DNA from: Candidatus Kuenenia hertensis
GTDB taxonomy: Bacteria; Planctomycetota; Brocadiia; Brocadiales; Brocadiaceae
Length of the DNA: 64,000 bases
Direction: 5' to 3'
Assembly (NCBI GenBank): GCA_021646465.1
Contig: SOET01000006.1
Span: 62,001 to 126,000, forward strand
Positions 34,706-43,218 of the stretch are shown piece after piece. The number at the start of each line of letters is the position of its first letter. The first letter of the stretch is position 1. The notes beneath the pieces are model-generated. The model did no database searches and was not told the origin of the DNA. It saw nothing but the letters and a program-made list of their open reading frames with translations. Position numbers and translations under genes: made by a program.

Positions 34706-36529
34706 ATGAAATCCTTATTACAGAATATATACTTTTTAATCATTTTCTTAATAATATTCCCCTCCTCTTTTGTTCCGTTATCCAATTCGCAAGCCCTCTG
34801 TGCACACGAAATTTTTATGGATATTGACGAAATCAAACCCGGGATGAAAGGATATGGCAAAACCGTATTCTCCGGAGATGACATTGAAATTTTCAGTGTC
34901 GAGGTTTTAGGTGTTTTAAAAAACTGGGAAACAAAGGGAGACCTTATTCTGGTTAAAATGACAGGCAGTCCTCTCGAAGAAACAGGTATCATTGCGGGTA
35001 TGAGCGGTAGCCCCGTATACATAAACAATCGTTTGATTGGTGCAGTTGCCTATGGATGGAGTTTTTCAAAAGAAGCGATTGCCGGTGTATCTCCAATAAA
35101 TGAAATGAAAAAGACATTGCTCAATATCCCGGAAGAGAATAGTAGCAATTTTCCCCCTTCCATTGACTGGGAGCTTCCCTTACTGCATGAAAACAATGGC
35201 GAATTAATACCGCAAACACCATTGTTTCAACCGCATGATGAAACATTAAATCATCAGGCAAACGAGATAAAAATCACTCCTATTCTTTCTCCTTTGGTGG
35301 TATCAGGATTCTCGGGTAAAGCTTTGGAAGAGATGAAATCTTTTTTTAGCTCATATGGTTTGTACCCCCTGCAAGGAGGGGGCTATGCATTGCCATCAAC
35401 ACAATATTCAACAAAATTAGTCCCCGGCGCATCGGTAGCCGCTGTTTTGATCAGGGGAGACCTGAATGCCGCCGTTGTCGGTACGGTTACTTATGTTGAA
35501 GGCAATAATATCCTTGCCTTCGGGCACCCTTTTTTGCATGCGGGAGCCACAGACATTCCGATGGCCACAGCTTATGTATATGCAATTCTCAGCAGCCAAT
35601 CCAATTCCGTAAAAATGGCTTCACCAGTAGAAATACTTGGTCAGATTAATCAGGACAGAAGATCGGGAATCGCCGGCACTATCGGTAAATTTTCCCGCAT
35701 GATTCCTTGTCGTATAGAAGTAAATGGAGCACAAAACGCTAAATATAACTTTGAGGTTGCAGACAGTAAACTGTTAACGCCGGTTCTTGTTGTAATGGCA
35801 GCTCAGGGTGCGGTTGCCGCCACAGAAAAAAAACTGGGGGAACGGTGTGTAGACATTGAACTTTCAGCCATGATTAACGGATATGATAAACCGCTGGTAT
35901 TAAATAACATCTATTATGAATATAACCAGACATGGTTTTCTATTGACAATATTGCACAACGCTTTGCAATGATACTTAATAATCAATTTCAGGAAATTAC
36001 TGTTAATGAAATTGGCCTGAAAATTAATATTCTGGATTCACGCAAGACGGCGTCAATCGACGCCATACGGGTAAGAAAAAAACACGTACAACCGGGAGAG
36101 GTGTTGCCTGTGGACGTGCTGCTAAAGCCCTATGCCGGAAATGAAATTTGTAAAACCATTCAGGTAAAAATCCCTGAAGATGTAATCCCCGGCAATCTTC
36201 TGGAAGTTACGGCCTGTGATGCAAAATTCAGTCAATCGTTAGACAGAGGAAGAGCTGCGGGGAAACATTTACCGGTCAATTTTGATCAGCTTTTAGACTA
36301 TGTCGGTGATATGGAAAAAAATAACAATCTCATTGTACGCGTTCTTCTTTCCAAAAACGGGCTAACATACAAAGGGGAAGGGCTGCCATCATTACCACCT
36401 TCCATTCTTTCTATTATGAGCCATGCCGGTCAAAGCGGAATAGGCCCGCTCTTAGGGGAAATAATTACAAAAGTACCGACAAATTATATTCTCAACGGAA
36501 AGCAAAGCATACAAATATTGGTTAAATAA
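34706..36529 (+). CDS. SpoIVB/S55-type peptidase domain protein, exported
   Basis: A 607-aa secreted protein. Signal peptide about residues 1-32. GMKGYGKTVFSG and GMSGSPVY (nucleophile Ser near 102) match the S55 serine peptidase family founded by Bacillus SpoIVB. The GASVAAVLIRGDLNAAVVGTVT segment and FGHPFLHAGA, with His, are other family hallmarks. Planctomycetes and other non-sporulating phyla have long S55 proteins without the PDZ domain. The gene ends one base before the following beta-propeller gene, so they form a pair. It may act in envelope protein processing. Confidence 0.82.
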   Translation: MKSLLQNIYFLIIFLIIFPSSFVPLSNSQALCAHEIFMDIDEIKPGMKGYGKTVFSGDDIEIFSVEVLGVLKNWETKGDLILVKMTGSPLEETGIIAGMSGSPVYINNRLIGAVAYGWSFSKEAIAGVSPINEMKKTLLNIPEENSSNFPPSIDWELPLLHENNGELIPQTPLFQPHDETLNHQANEIKITPILSPLVVSGFSGKALEEMKSFFSSYGLYPLQGGGYALPSTQYSTKLVPGASVAAVLIRGDLNAAVVGTVTYVEGNNILAFGHPFLHAGATDIPMATAYVYAILSSQSNSVKMASPVEILGQINQDRRSGIAGTIGKFSRMIPCRIEVNGAQNAKYNFEVADSKLLTPVLVVMAAQGAVAATEKKLGERCVDIELSAMINGYDKPLVLNNIYYEYNQTWFSIDNIAQRFAMILNNQFQEITVNEIGLKINILDSRKTASIDAIRVRKKHVQPGEVLPVDVLLKPYAGNEICKTIQVKIPEDVIPGNLLEVTACDAKFSQSLDRGRAAGKHLPVNFDQLLDYVGDMEKNNNLIVRVLLSKNGLTYKGEGLPSLPPSILSIMSHAGQSGIGPLLGEIITKVPTNYILNGKQSIQILVK

Positions 36530-36530
36530 C

Positions 36531-38771
36531 ATGAAGAACAGCATTCAACCAGCATTTAAGATATTCGTACTCATTTTTACCATTGTATCAGTGCTACCAT
36601 TCGCAAATGCCACCACACCACACATATGGTCACAGTCTACAGAGTATGATTTCGAGAAAGGCACCTTCCGGAACATTTCTGTTCACCGCAAAGGCGAACT
36701 GTCTCTTTCTTCTCAAATCGAGACTATCAAAGGGATTGACGATACATATGTATGGTCAATTACTATGGATGAAAAAAAACGTATATTCATTGGTACGGGG
36801 GATCCGGCAACGGTGTATCACGTAAAAGACAATTCCGAAGCAGTAGAAATCTTCCAATCTTCTGAACTGTATGTACAAAGTATTATTGCCGATAAGAATG
36901 GCAATATATACGCAGGCACAGCACCAAGGGGCATAATATACAAAATTAACAACGAGGGGGAAAGTTCAGTTTTTTGCAGCTTACCGGTCCCGTATATATG
37001 GGATATGGAAATAGACAACAATTCCAATCTCCTTGTGGCAACTGGAAATGATGGTATCTTGTTTAAGATATCGCCCGACGGATGCCCGGATATTGTTTTC
37101 GATTCTCCTGAAACAAATCTTTTAGACATCATACTTGATCAAAACAATAACATATACATAGCAACAGAACCGAATGGTTTGATATATAAAATAGAAAGCA
37201 ACGGAAATGCACATGTTCTTTATGATGCGGAAGAAGATGAAATACATTGCCTTGCAATCGATTCTTCCGCCACTATATACGCTGGTACGGCGTCCGGAAC
37301 ACATGCGGTAATGCCTAAGGTTTCCGCAGAAAAACTCGCCAGTGAAACAGCGGTAATTCCCTCTCCATTCAAAGAGGGAAAAGCCTGGGATCTCAATATT
37401 CCCGAAGAACTGACCATTACAAAAACGGTATATACTCAACACGAAAAAAACGCATCCCAGAGATTAAGAGCGCAACAACAAACAACGGGAGGCCCGATAA
37501 AACCAAATTATATTTATAAAATTACCGAAGAAGGATTTGCAGAAAAAATTTTTGAGATAGATCAAGCATTTATTTTCGATATGGTATTTGATGCAGAAGA
37601 TAACCTTTTTGTTGTGACCGGAAATGAATCTTATATTTATAAAATTTTCAGTGATACTTCGTTTATCCGTTTGGCAGATATCGATGTGTGCCAGTTGCTT
37701 TGCTGTTTGATTACGGATAATGACGAATTATACTTTGGATCGGGAAATGAGGGGAAAGCATATAAGTTACTGCCTGTTTATGCAAAAACCGGCACCTTTA
37801 TATCTAATATACTGGACACCTCTTCCTTATCGTCATGGGGAAATATTTCCTGGTCATGTGTAGAACCCGAATCGACCAAAATTACTTTGGCCACAAGAAC
37901 GGGAAATTCTGAAAAACCTGATGTAACATGGAGCGATTGGTCAATATCCGATAGTTCTCCATGTGCAAAAATTACAAATTCCTCTGCCCGTTTTATTCAG
38001 TATAAGGCAACATTGCAAACCGAAAATGTTGAAATTTCACCTTCTTTGAAAATGGTTTCTTTGTCCTATTTACCGAAAAACCAGGCGCCAAATATCATTA
38101 AATTTGAAACAGAAAAAAATGTTTCTGCACCTCAACAATCTTCACCAACAAAAAATGACGTTGCCGTAGAAACAAAATCACAGTTGTCTTTCCTCCAAAA
38201 ACCACATCACGAAATTGCCCAGAAAAAAATTCTTTGGGAGATAGAAGATCCAAACAATGACACATTGCAAGTTACGGTTTCCTATAAAGGCATAGACGAA
38301 AACACCTGGAAAATACTGAATAAAAGTAATCAAAATAAAGGCTCATGCACATGGGATACCCTCCGCCTGCCTGATGGAAAATATCAAATCAAGCTGGAAG
38401 CCAGTGATTATCCCGATAATCCTCCTGAAACCGCACTCAACACGGAAACGATATCGCAACAACCCCTGACAATCGACAATTCAAGGCCCACAATTGCAGA
38501 ACCAATAACGGCTGAAATTAAATCCGATGGAAGGTGTATTATAACTGGTTCTGCACAGGACAAGTGCAGTGAGATCGTGAAGGTTCAATATACCATCGAT
38601 GGACAGGAATGGTTATCCGCCTATCCCGCAGATGGCATTTTCGATTCCTTACAGGAAACCTTTCAAATTACAACAGAACCTCTGCATCAGGGAGATTATA
38701 CCGTTGTTATCAATGTCTTTGATTCTGAAGGAAATATTGGTGTAAAAAAAGTGATATTTACGGTAAAATAA
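36531..38771 (+). CDS. exported beta-propeller protein
   Basis: A 746-aa secreted protein with a signal peptide (about 1-27). About ten strands of the form NGNIYAGTAPRGIIYKI, NNIYIATEPNGLIYKI and DELYFGSGNEGKAYKL recur at roughly 45-residue spacing, typical of NHL/WD40-like propellers. The C-terminal third holds beta-sandwich segments (DDPNNDTLQVTV-like, GKYQIKLEASDYPDNPPE). It probably binds a ligand or partner at the cell surface. It is co-transcribed with the S55 peptidase gene, so it may be its substrate, inhibitor or scaffold. Function unknown. Confidence 0.75.
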   Translation: MKNSIQPAFKIFVLIFTIVSVLPFANATTPHIWSQSTEYDFEKGTFRNISVHRKGELSLSSQIETIKGIDDTYVWSITMDEKKRIFIGTGDPATVYHVKDNSEAVEIFQSSELYVQSIIADKNGNIYAGTAPRGIIYKINNEGESSVFCSLPVPYIWDMEIDNNSNLLVATGNDGILFKISPDGCPDIVFDSPETNLLDIILDQNNNIYIATEPNGLIYKIESNGNAHVLYDAEEDEIHCLAIDSSATIYAGTASGTHAVMPKVSAEKLASETAVIPSPFKEGKAWDLNIPEELTITKTVYTQHEKNASQRLRAQQQTTGGPIKPNYIYKITEEGFAEKIFEIDQAFIFDMVFDAEDNLFVVTGNESYIYKIFSDTSFIRLADIDVCQLLCCLITDNDELYFGSGNEGKAYKLLPVYAKTGTFISNILDTSSLSSWGNISWSCVEPESTKITLATRTGNSEKPDVTWSDWSISDSSPCAKITNSSARFIQYKATLQTENVEISPSLKMVSLSYLPKNQAPNIIKFETEKNVSAPQQSSPTKNDVAVETKSQLSFLQKPHHEIAQKKILWEIEDPNNDTLQVTVSYKGIDENTWKILNKSNQNKGSCTWDTLRLPDGKYQIKLEASDYPDNPPETALNTETISQQPLTIDNSRPTIAEPITAEIKSDGRCIITGSAQDKCSEIVKVQYTIDGQEWLSAYPADGIFDSLQETFQITTEPLHQGDYTVVINVFDSEGNIGVKKVIFTVK

Positions 38772-38825
38772 AAAAGCAAACCTACTCCTCTTTTCAGGAG
38801 CACCTCTGGTAAATATATAATGGTA

Positions 38826-38903
38826 CGGGGCGTGGCTCAGCTTGGCTAGAGCGCGACGTTCGGGACGTCGAGGTCGCTGGTTCAAATCCAGTCGCCCCGA
38901 CCA
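38826..38903 (+). tRNA. tRNA-Pro (anticodon CGG)
   Basis: Acceptor CGGGGCG pairs with CGCCCCG; the anticodon loop TTCGGGA lies in stem CGACG/CGTCG and gives CGG; T arm GCTGG-TTCAAAT-CCAGT; the CCA end is encoded. A second proline tRNA with TGG is at 54577. Confidence 0.96.
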
Positions 38904-39024
38904 TTTTAAATCCTGCATGATTGTTAGTAATACCAAGTACACGCATATTCAGGCAAAATTTTATTTTGCGCAGCAATCAAATAATGGATTTTGATAATTG
39001 CCATAAAGGCAAAACTTCCTTACC

Positions 39025-39591
39025 ATGATAGAAACTGTAATGAACACATCTAAATATAAAAACAAATACCGTATTGAAACAACCAGATTAAAATGTTGGA
39101 ATTACGGAGCGAACGGTTATTATTTTGTTACGATTTGTGTCAAAAACCATGAATGCGTTTTGGGTTGCATTGAAAACGGCAAAATGGTCTTATCAGAAAT
39201 CGGCAGGATTACACATCAATGCTGGCAGGAAATTCCGGCACATTTCCCTTTTACCCGCATTGATGCATTTATTGTTATGCCTAATCATATTCATGGCATC
39301 ATTGTGATTGATAAACCATTTGCTGTAGAGACGCAAAATCTTGCGTCTCTACAATATGGCGTTGAATCACCGAAAACCCTATTTGGTCCTCAATCAAAAA
39401 ATTTGGCTTCCATTGTGCGAGGATACAAAACCGGTGTTAAAAAATGGACAACGATAAATAACTTTTCTTTTCAATGGCAATCAAGGTTTCATGAGCGCAT
39501 CATCCGCAACGAACCTGAATTGAATAAAATACGTAAATACATCATAAACAATCCTCTGAACTGGAAGACGGATGAAAATTATAAGGCATGA
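39025..39591 (+). CDS. RAYT (REP-associated tyrosine transposase) containing an in-frame REP palindrome
   Basis: A 188-aa HUH transposase of the Y1/IS200-IS605 superfamily. YYFVTICVKNHECVLG and MPNHIHGIIVID (the HxH pair at 88-90) are diagnostic, and the tyrosine in VRGYKTG is the likely nucleophile. RAYTs mobilise REP palindromes. Here a 28-bp GTAGAGAC palindrome is read through as VETQNLASL (residues 101-109) in a variable loop after the HUH motif. It lies 122 bases after tRNA-Pro(CGG). No inverted terminal repeats or second IS gene were seen. Confidence 0.88.
   Translation: MIETVMNTSKYKNKYRIETTRLKCWNYGANGYYFVTICVKNHECVLGCIENGKMVLSEIGRITHQCWQEIPAHFPFTRIDAFIVMPNHIHGIIVIDKPFAVETQNLASLQYGVESPKTLFGPQSKNLASIVRGYKTGVKKWTTINNFSFQWQSRFHERIIRNEPELNKIRKYIINNPLNWKTDENYKA
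39325..39352. repeat. REP-like palindrome inside the RAYT coding sequence
   Basis: Arms GTAGAGACGCAA / TTGCGTCTCTAC around AATC, in frame with the RAYT gene. It is the same element as 24654-24681 except for one loop base. Confidence 0.9.
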
Positions 39592-39595
39592 CCAG

Positions 39596-39706
39596 ATGGT
39601 TTATAACCTCAACGACCTTACTTCGGAGGAAATTGAGCTTGTGGAGAGGGGAAAGGAGAAGAATTGGAACAAACAGAACAGACTGTATGATATTTCATCG
39701 AAGTAA
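39596..39706 (+). pseudogene. 36-aa remnant resembling the C-terminus of a DNA methylase/restriction protein
   Basis: MVYNLNDLTSEEIELVERG resembles the YGLTEEEIKLVE endings of Eco57I-type restriction-modification proteins. The rest of such a gene is absent. It starts five bases after the RAYT stop. Assignment is by short similarity only. Confidence 0.3.
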
Positions 39707-39845
39707 TGCCATATGCCGCCTTGCGGGAGATATTTGGTTATGATGCAAATCAGCTGGTAGGATTGTATAAGAGAGAAGCCAGGATTTAAGTGATATTGCA
39801 ATGCTTAAGAAAGTAAGGAAATACCTGGAGGAAGAGAATGGATAA
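39706..39845 (+). pseudogene. frameshifted remnant resembling a nucleotidyltransferase C-terminus
   Basis: Frame 1 gives LVGLYKREAR then stops; shifting frame near 39783 gives DLSDIAMLKKVRKYLEEENG. The combined pattern resembles the DLxDIxxLKK endings of small nucleotidyltransferase-family toxin-type proteins. This suggests one frameshift in a gene whose 5' part is lost. Confidence 0.35.
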
Positions 39846-40008
39846 AGGATTTGTGTACACGCTTGAAGATGAAAAAATAATTGAATACATGAAATTATCA
39901 ACAGAGGAAAAATTAAAATGGCTGGACGAAATAAACGAGTTTAACAGAATAGTGTTAAGCGAACGCGAAAAGGAGTTGAGGGATAAATTAAGAAAATGCG
40001 AAATATAA
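39838..40008 (+). CDS. 56-aa protein, possible partner of a nucleotidyltransferase-type cassette
   Basis: MDKGFVYTLEDEKIIEYM ... IEYMKLSTEEKLKWLDEINEF is a charged, helical small protein. A GGAGG site lies 6 bases before the ATG, and its start overlaps the end of the remnant frame by 8 bases. Short proteins of this pattern (YMxLxxEEKLxWLxExNxF) occur next to nucleotidyltransferase genes, possibly as antitoxin-like partners. It has no other recognisable motif. Confidence 0.45.
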   Translation: MDKGFVYTLEDEKIIEYMKLSTEEKLKWLDEINEFNRIVLSEREKELRDKLRKCEI

Positions 40009-40137
40009 TAAAATAGCAAAATGCTTGTTTTCATAAATATCTTTTTTACTCCAGTATAGAAACGCTATTTTGAACTTACAAATTCCTGTTTATAACAATT
40101 TCAGTATAAGAAATATTTCTTCATTCTTTTCCCGATA

Positions 40138-42141
40138 ATGTTCCGAATACTACCCATAACCATACTCTTTGTACTGCCTTTTCTCGTATTCCTCAATGCA
40201 CTTGACAATGCCTTTGTCTACGACGACGTATTTACCATTATCGATAATTACTTCATCAGGGATTGGGGGAATTTTCGGCATTTATTCACCCATGAATATT
40301 TCAAACATTCGGGAGAAGCAACGTATCGACCTCTTGTAACCCTTTCTTATTTTATTGATTACTCAATTTGGCGACTTAACCCTTTTGGATACCACCTGGC
40401 AAATAATTTATTTCATGCCGCTGCCGTTATCCTTGTTTATTTTATAACGTCTGCCGTTATGAGAAACAAGGTGGTTGCTTTTCTTGCGGCAGTATTCTTT
40501 GGCGTGCATCCAATCCTGACTGAGACGGTAAACGCCATCAGCTATAGAGAAGACCTCCTGACTACGGTGTTTTTTCTTGGTGCTCTATGGTTGTTTATTT
40601 ATTCCGGCAATAATTTCAAAAGATATATACTTCTGTATCCCCTATCGCTCCTTCTCTATCTTTTTGCATTATGCTCTAAAGAGATGGCAATTACTTTACC
40701 TTTGATGATTTTCCTTTTTGACTGGATTTTCGGGGGAAATGTAAAAATTAAGAAGAACGCCCTGAAATATTATATTGGCTTCATAGCGGTAAGCATTTTT
40801 TATCTCTTTTTACGATTTGTGTTGTTGCATAATCCGTCCGAGGGACAATTAACGTATCCGGAAGACAGCTTCTTTGTAAATGTGCTTACGATGCCAAAAG
40901 TTGTTGCCTCATACATAAAACTCTTGTTCCTCCCCACACATTTTAATGCTGAATATATGATTGACCCGACGTTAACGCCCCTTGCATCCTCCTTTCTTTT
41001 CAGCATACCTTTGTTGTGTACTGCAGGAATAATTGCCTATAGGTTTTATTTTTATTCAAAACCATTCTTTTATTTTACGCTATGGTTTTTCATTACCCTT
41101 GTTCCTGCAATGAACATACTTCCTATTGCCAACATAATGGCGGAAAGATATCTTTATCTGCCTTCAGTAGGGTTTTGCGTAATTTTGGCGATCATAGTAC
41201 TGGCAATATGGGAAAAAGCTTACACGGTAATTTTGCTCAAAAAAAGCACTACTGAAGGAAATACAACAGAAGCATATTCATTCCCTTTTTCCAACAAGGA
41301 TATAGTGACGAAACAAAAAAATCCTTTAAAAATTTCTATGATTGTTTTATTCATAGTAATTCCTGCCATTCCCTATTCAATTACCACCATTCAAAGAAAC
41401 AGGTGCTGGAAGGATCAATTTACCTTTTGGTTAACCACCGTAAAAGACTCTCCCGACAGCGCCAGAGCGCACAACAATCTTGGCATGATTTACTTTGAAA
41501 AGGGAAATACTGATCGTGCAATACGAGAATTTCAGACCTCGGTTTCTCTGGAATCAGACCCCGAGTATCATCACAATCTGGGAATGGCATACCAGCAAAA
41601 AGGCATGAAAAAAGAAGCGGTAGAGGAATATTTACTTGTTTTAAAGATGAATCCCGACTCTGCTATTACTCACAATAATATGGGCAATATATTGATCGAC
41701 CTGGGAAGGATTGATGAAGGAATTATGAAATTCAAAGATGCTATCCGCTTAAAACCAAATTACTATGACGCACATTATAATTTGGGGCTTGCCTATTTTA
41801 AGAAAGGAGCTTTAAGAGAATCGATGGAAGCGTTTAAAAATGCCATACATTATGAACCTGATCATCCTGAAGCGCATAGTTGCCTGGGAACGGTCTACGC
41901 AAATACAGGCATGGCTGATGACTCTATCAGGGAATATAAAGAAACCTTACGTTTGCAGCCAGACTATATCACCGCATATAAGAATCTTGGCACGGTGTAT
42001 CTCAATTACAAAAAAGATGTTCAAAGTGCAATGGAGTATTTCCGTGAATTTCTTAAGCGATGTCCAGATGATAATGAAGCGGAAGAAATACGCAGAATGA
42101 TAGAGAAGTTTCAGGCTTTGCAGAATACAGCGCATCAATAA
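40138..42141 (+). CDS. TMTC-like polytopic membrane protein with C-terminal TPRs
   Basis: A 667-aa protein. The first 430 residues have about 10 transmembrane helices and motifs typical of the GT-C/TMTC (DUF1736) class, including FVYDDVFTIIDNYFIRDW near the N-terminus (the DD motif), TYRPLVTLSYFIDY and FFGVHPILTETVNAISYREDLL. The C-terminal 220 residues are at least six TPRs (for example AHNNLGMIYFEKGNTDRAIREFQ). Such proteins are candidate O-glycosyltransferases. S-layer and surface proteins of anammox bacteria are known to be glycosylated, so it could act on those; that is inference. Confidence 0.85.
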   Translation: MFRILPITILFVLPFLVFLNALDNAFVYDDVFTIIDNYFIRDWGNFRHLFTHEYFKHSGEATYRPLVTLSYFIDYSIWRLNPFGYHLANNLFHAAAVILVYFITSAVMRNKVVAFLAAVFFGVHPILTETVNAISYREDLLTTVFFLGALWLFIYSGNNFKRYILLYPLSLLLYLFALCSKEMAITLPLMIFLFDWIFGGNVKIKKNALKYYIGFIAVSIFYLFLRFVLLHNPSEGQLTYPEDSFFVNVLTMPKVVASYIKLLFLPTHFNAEYMIDPTLTPLASSFLFSIPLLCTAGIIAYRFYFYSKPFFYFTLWFFITLVPAMNILPIANIMAERYLYLPSVGFCVILAIIVLAIWEKAYTVILLKKSTTEGNTTEAYSFPFSNKDIVTKQKNPLKISMIVLFIVIPAIPYSITTIQRNRCWKDQFTFWLTTVKDSPDSARAHNNLGMIYFEKGNTDRAIREFQTSVSLESDPEYHHNLGMAYQQKGMKKEAVEEYLLVLKMNPDSAITHNNMGNILIDLGRIDEGIMKFKDAIRLKPNYYDAHYNLGLAYFKKGALRESMEAFKNAIHYEPDHPEAHSCLGTVYANTGMADDSIREYKETLRLQPDYITAYKNLGTVYLNYKKDVQSAMEYFREFLKRCPDDNEAEEIRRMIEKFQALQNTAHQ

Positions 42142-42199
42142 ACGAAAACGAGACTTCGTTATCACATAAAAATTTGTACCCTTCGGCTCTCAGTATTTG

Positions 42200-42328
42200 T
42201 CATTCTTTTGAATTTGCAGCTTTTTCACCTCTTCTGCCTAAAACAACACACATAATGACAAAACCTGCTAAAATTGCTACAAATAAGACGTATGCGGTAA
42301 TCATTAACTTGCCATATATTCCGCCCAT
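42200..42328 (-). CDS. 42-aa single-pass membrane protein at the end of the bat operon
   Basis: MGGIYGKLMITAYVLFVAIL begins a 42-residue frame with one clear transmembrane helix (residues 9-29) and a charged C-terminus (GRRGEKAANSKE). It has GGAG six bases before the ATG and lies 20 bases after the batE-like stop on the same strand. It ends 58 bases from the converging TPR gene. Too short for most gene callers; no family recognised. CcmD-like proteins look similar, but no cytochrome c maturation genes lie here. Confidence 0.65.
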   Translation of the reverse strand: MGGIYGKLMITAYVLFVAILAGFVIMCVVLGRRGEKAANSKE

Positions 42329-42348
42329 TCTACTCTCCAATTCTTACA

Positions 42349-43218
42349 CTAAATTACTCCCAAGTTATCTTTGTGCAGCCAGCCCCTTCTTATTTCCTTA
42401 TCTTCTTTTTTATCAGTATCTGACTGCAAGGCATCTTCCTGTTTTATACCCACATGCACATATACCTTATACCATTTGCCCTTTACTTGTTCAACAATGC
42501 ATTCTACCCCTTCGTGGATCTCATATTTTGTTTCATATTCTTCCCCCGGCCCGTATCGCACCGGGCATTTTTTTGTAATTATTACTCCGCGGTCAGTGCC
42601 CTGTTCCACGTAAATTTTTATCCCCAGCGATACGACTGCTATCAGCAATCCAACAGAGAAACCTATGATAACCCGCTTCAGCCATTGATACTTTAAAATA
42701 ATCAACGCAATAAACAGCACCATGACTATTATATAAAGGGACACTGATAATGTAATAATCTCATTTTGATTCATGAGAAAAAACCAGAACAACACACGCT
42801 GTATAACCGCGGGGGTTTCATGATAGACCTCTTTATCCTCGATGGAGTTTTTTGCCAATCTCAGATTTGCGTCAAGCTCCGCATTCCGTGGCATCAACCG
42901 CTGGGCTTTTCGATAATTCAGGATTGCTTTTCCCACCTCACCCAAACGATAGTAAGTGTTTCCAAGATTATAGTATACCCGTCCATTCCGAAATCCTTTG
43001 GAAATGATCATTTCGTACTGCAACGCTGCTTCCTCAAGTTTTTTGTTTGCTTCCTGAAGGTTTTTTTCCGCTATAAACTTTACTGCCTCTAAATGGTTTT
43101 CATTTGCCGTGGCAAACGTTTTTACCACCTCATCTTTTGAGAGTGAATATCCAAATAATTTCCCCGCACAAAGGAACAGTACCGCAAAAATGAATACACA
43201 GAATCGTGTTCGCATCAT
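42349..43218 (-). CDS. batE: BatE-like TPR and SH3-type protein
   Basis: A 289-aa membrane protein. Signal peptide (1-23), a TPR pair (GRVYYNLGNTYYRLGEVGKAILNYRKAQRL, 75-110), two transmembrane helices (about 150-205) and a C-terminal SH3-like domain (KCPVRYGPGEEYETKYEIHEG). This is the typical BatE architecture of the Bacteroides aerotolerance (Bat) operon. Its ATG overlaps the batD stop by 4 bases. Confidence 0.85.
   Translation of the reverse strand: MMRTRFCVFIFAVLFLCAGKLFGYSLSKDEVVKTFATANENHLEAVKFIAEKNLQEANKKLEEAALQYEMIISKGFRNGRVYYNLGNTYYRLGEVGKAILNYRKAQRLMPRNAELDANLRLAKNSIEDKEVYHETPAVIQRVLFWFFLMNQNEIITLSVSLYIIVMVLFIALIILKYQWLKRVIIGFSVGLLIAVVSLGIKIYVEQGTDRGVIITKKCPVRYGPGEEYETKYEIHEGVECIVEQVKGKWYKVYVHVGIKQEDALQSDTDKKEDKEIRRGWLHKDNLGVI

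Larger units (their letters stand above)
39592..40137. other. 546-bp remnant region after the RAYT
   Basis: Contains two short overlapping remnant frames (39596-39706, 39706-39845) and a 56-aa frame (39838-40008). The rest before 40138 is AT-rich with no gene. Composition and broken frames point to a decayed mobile cassette next to a tRNA and a RAYT. Confidence 0.55.

Noticed and set aside
42142-42161. AACGAA...TTCGTT hairpin after the TPR membrane gene as a terminator
   Set aside because: Six-bp stem, weak and without a T run.
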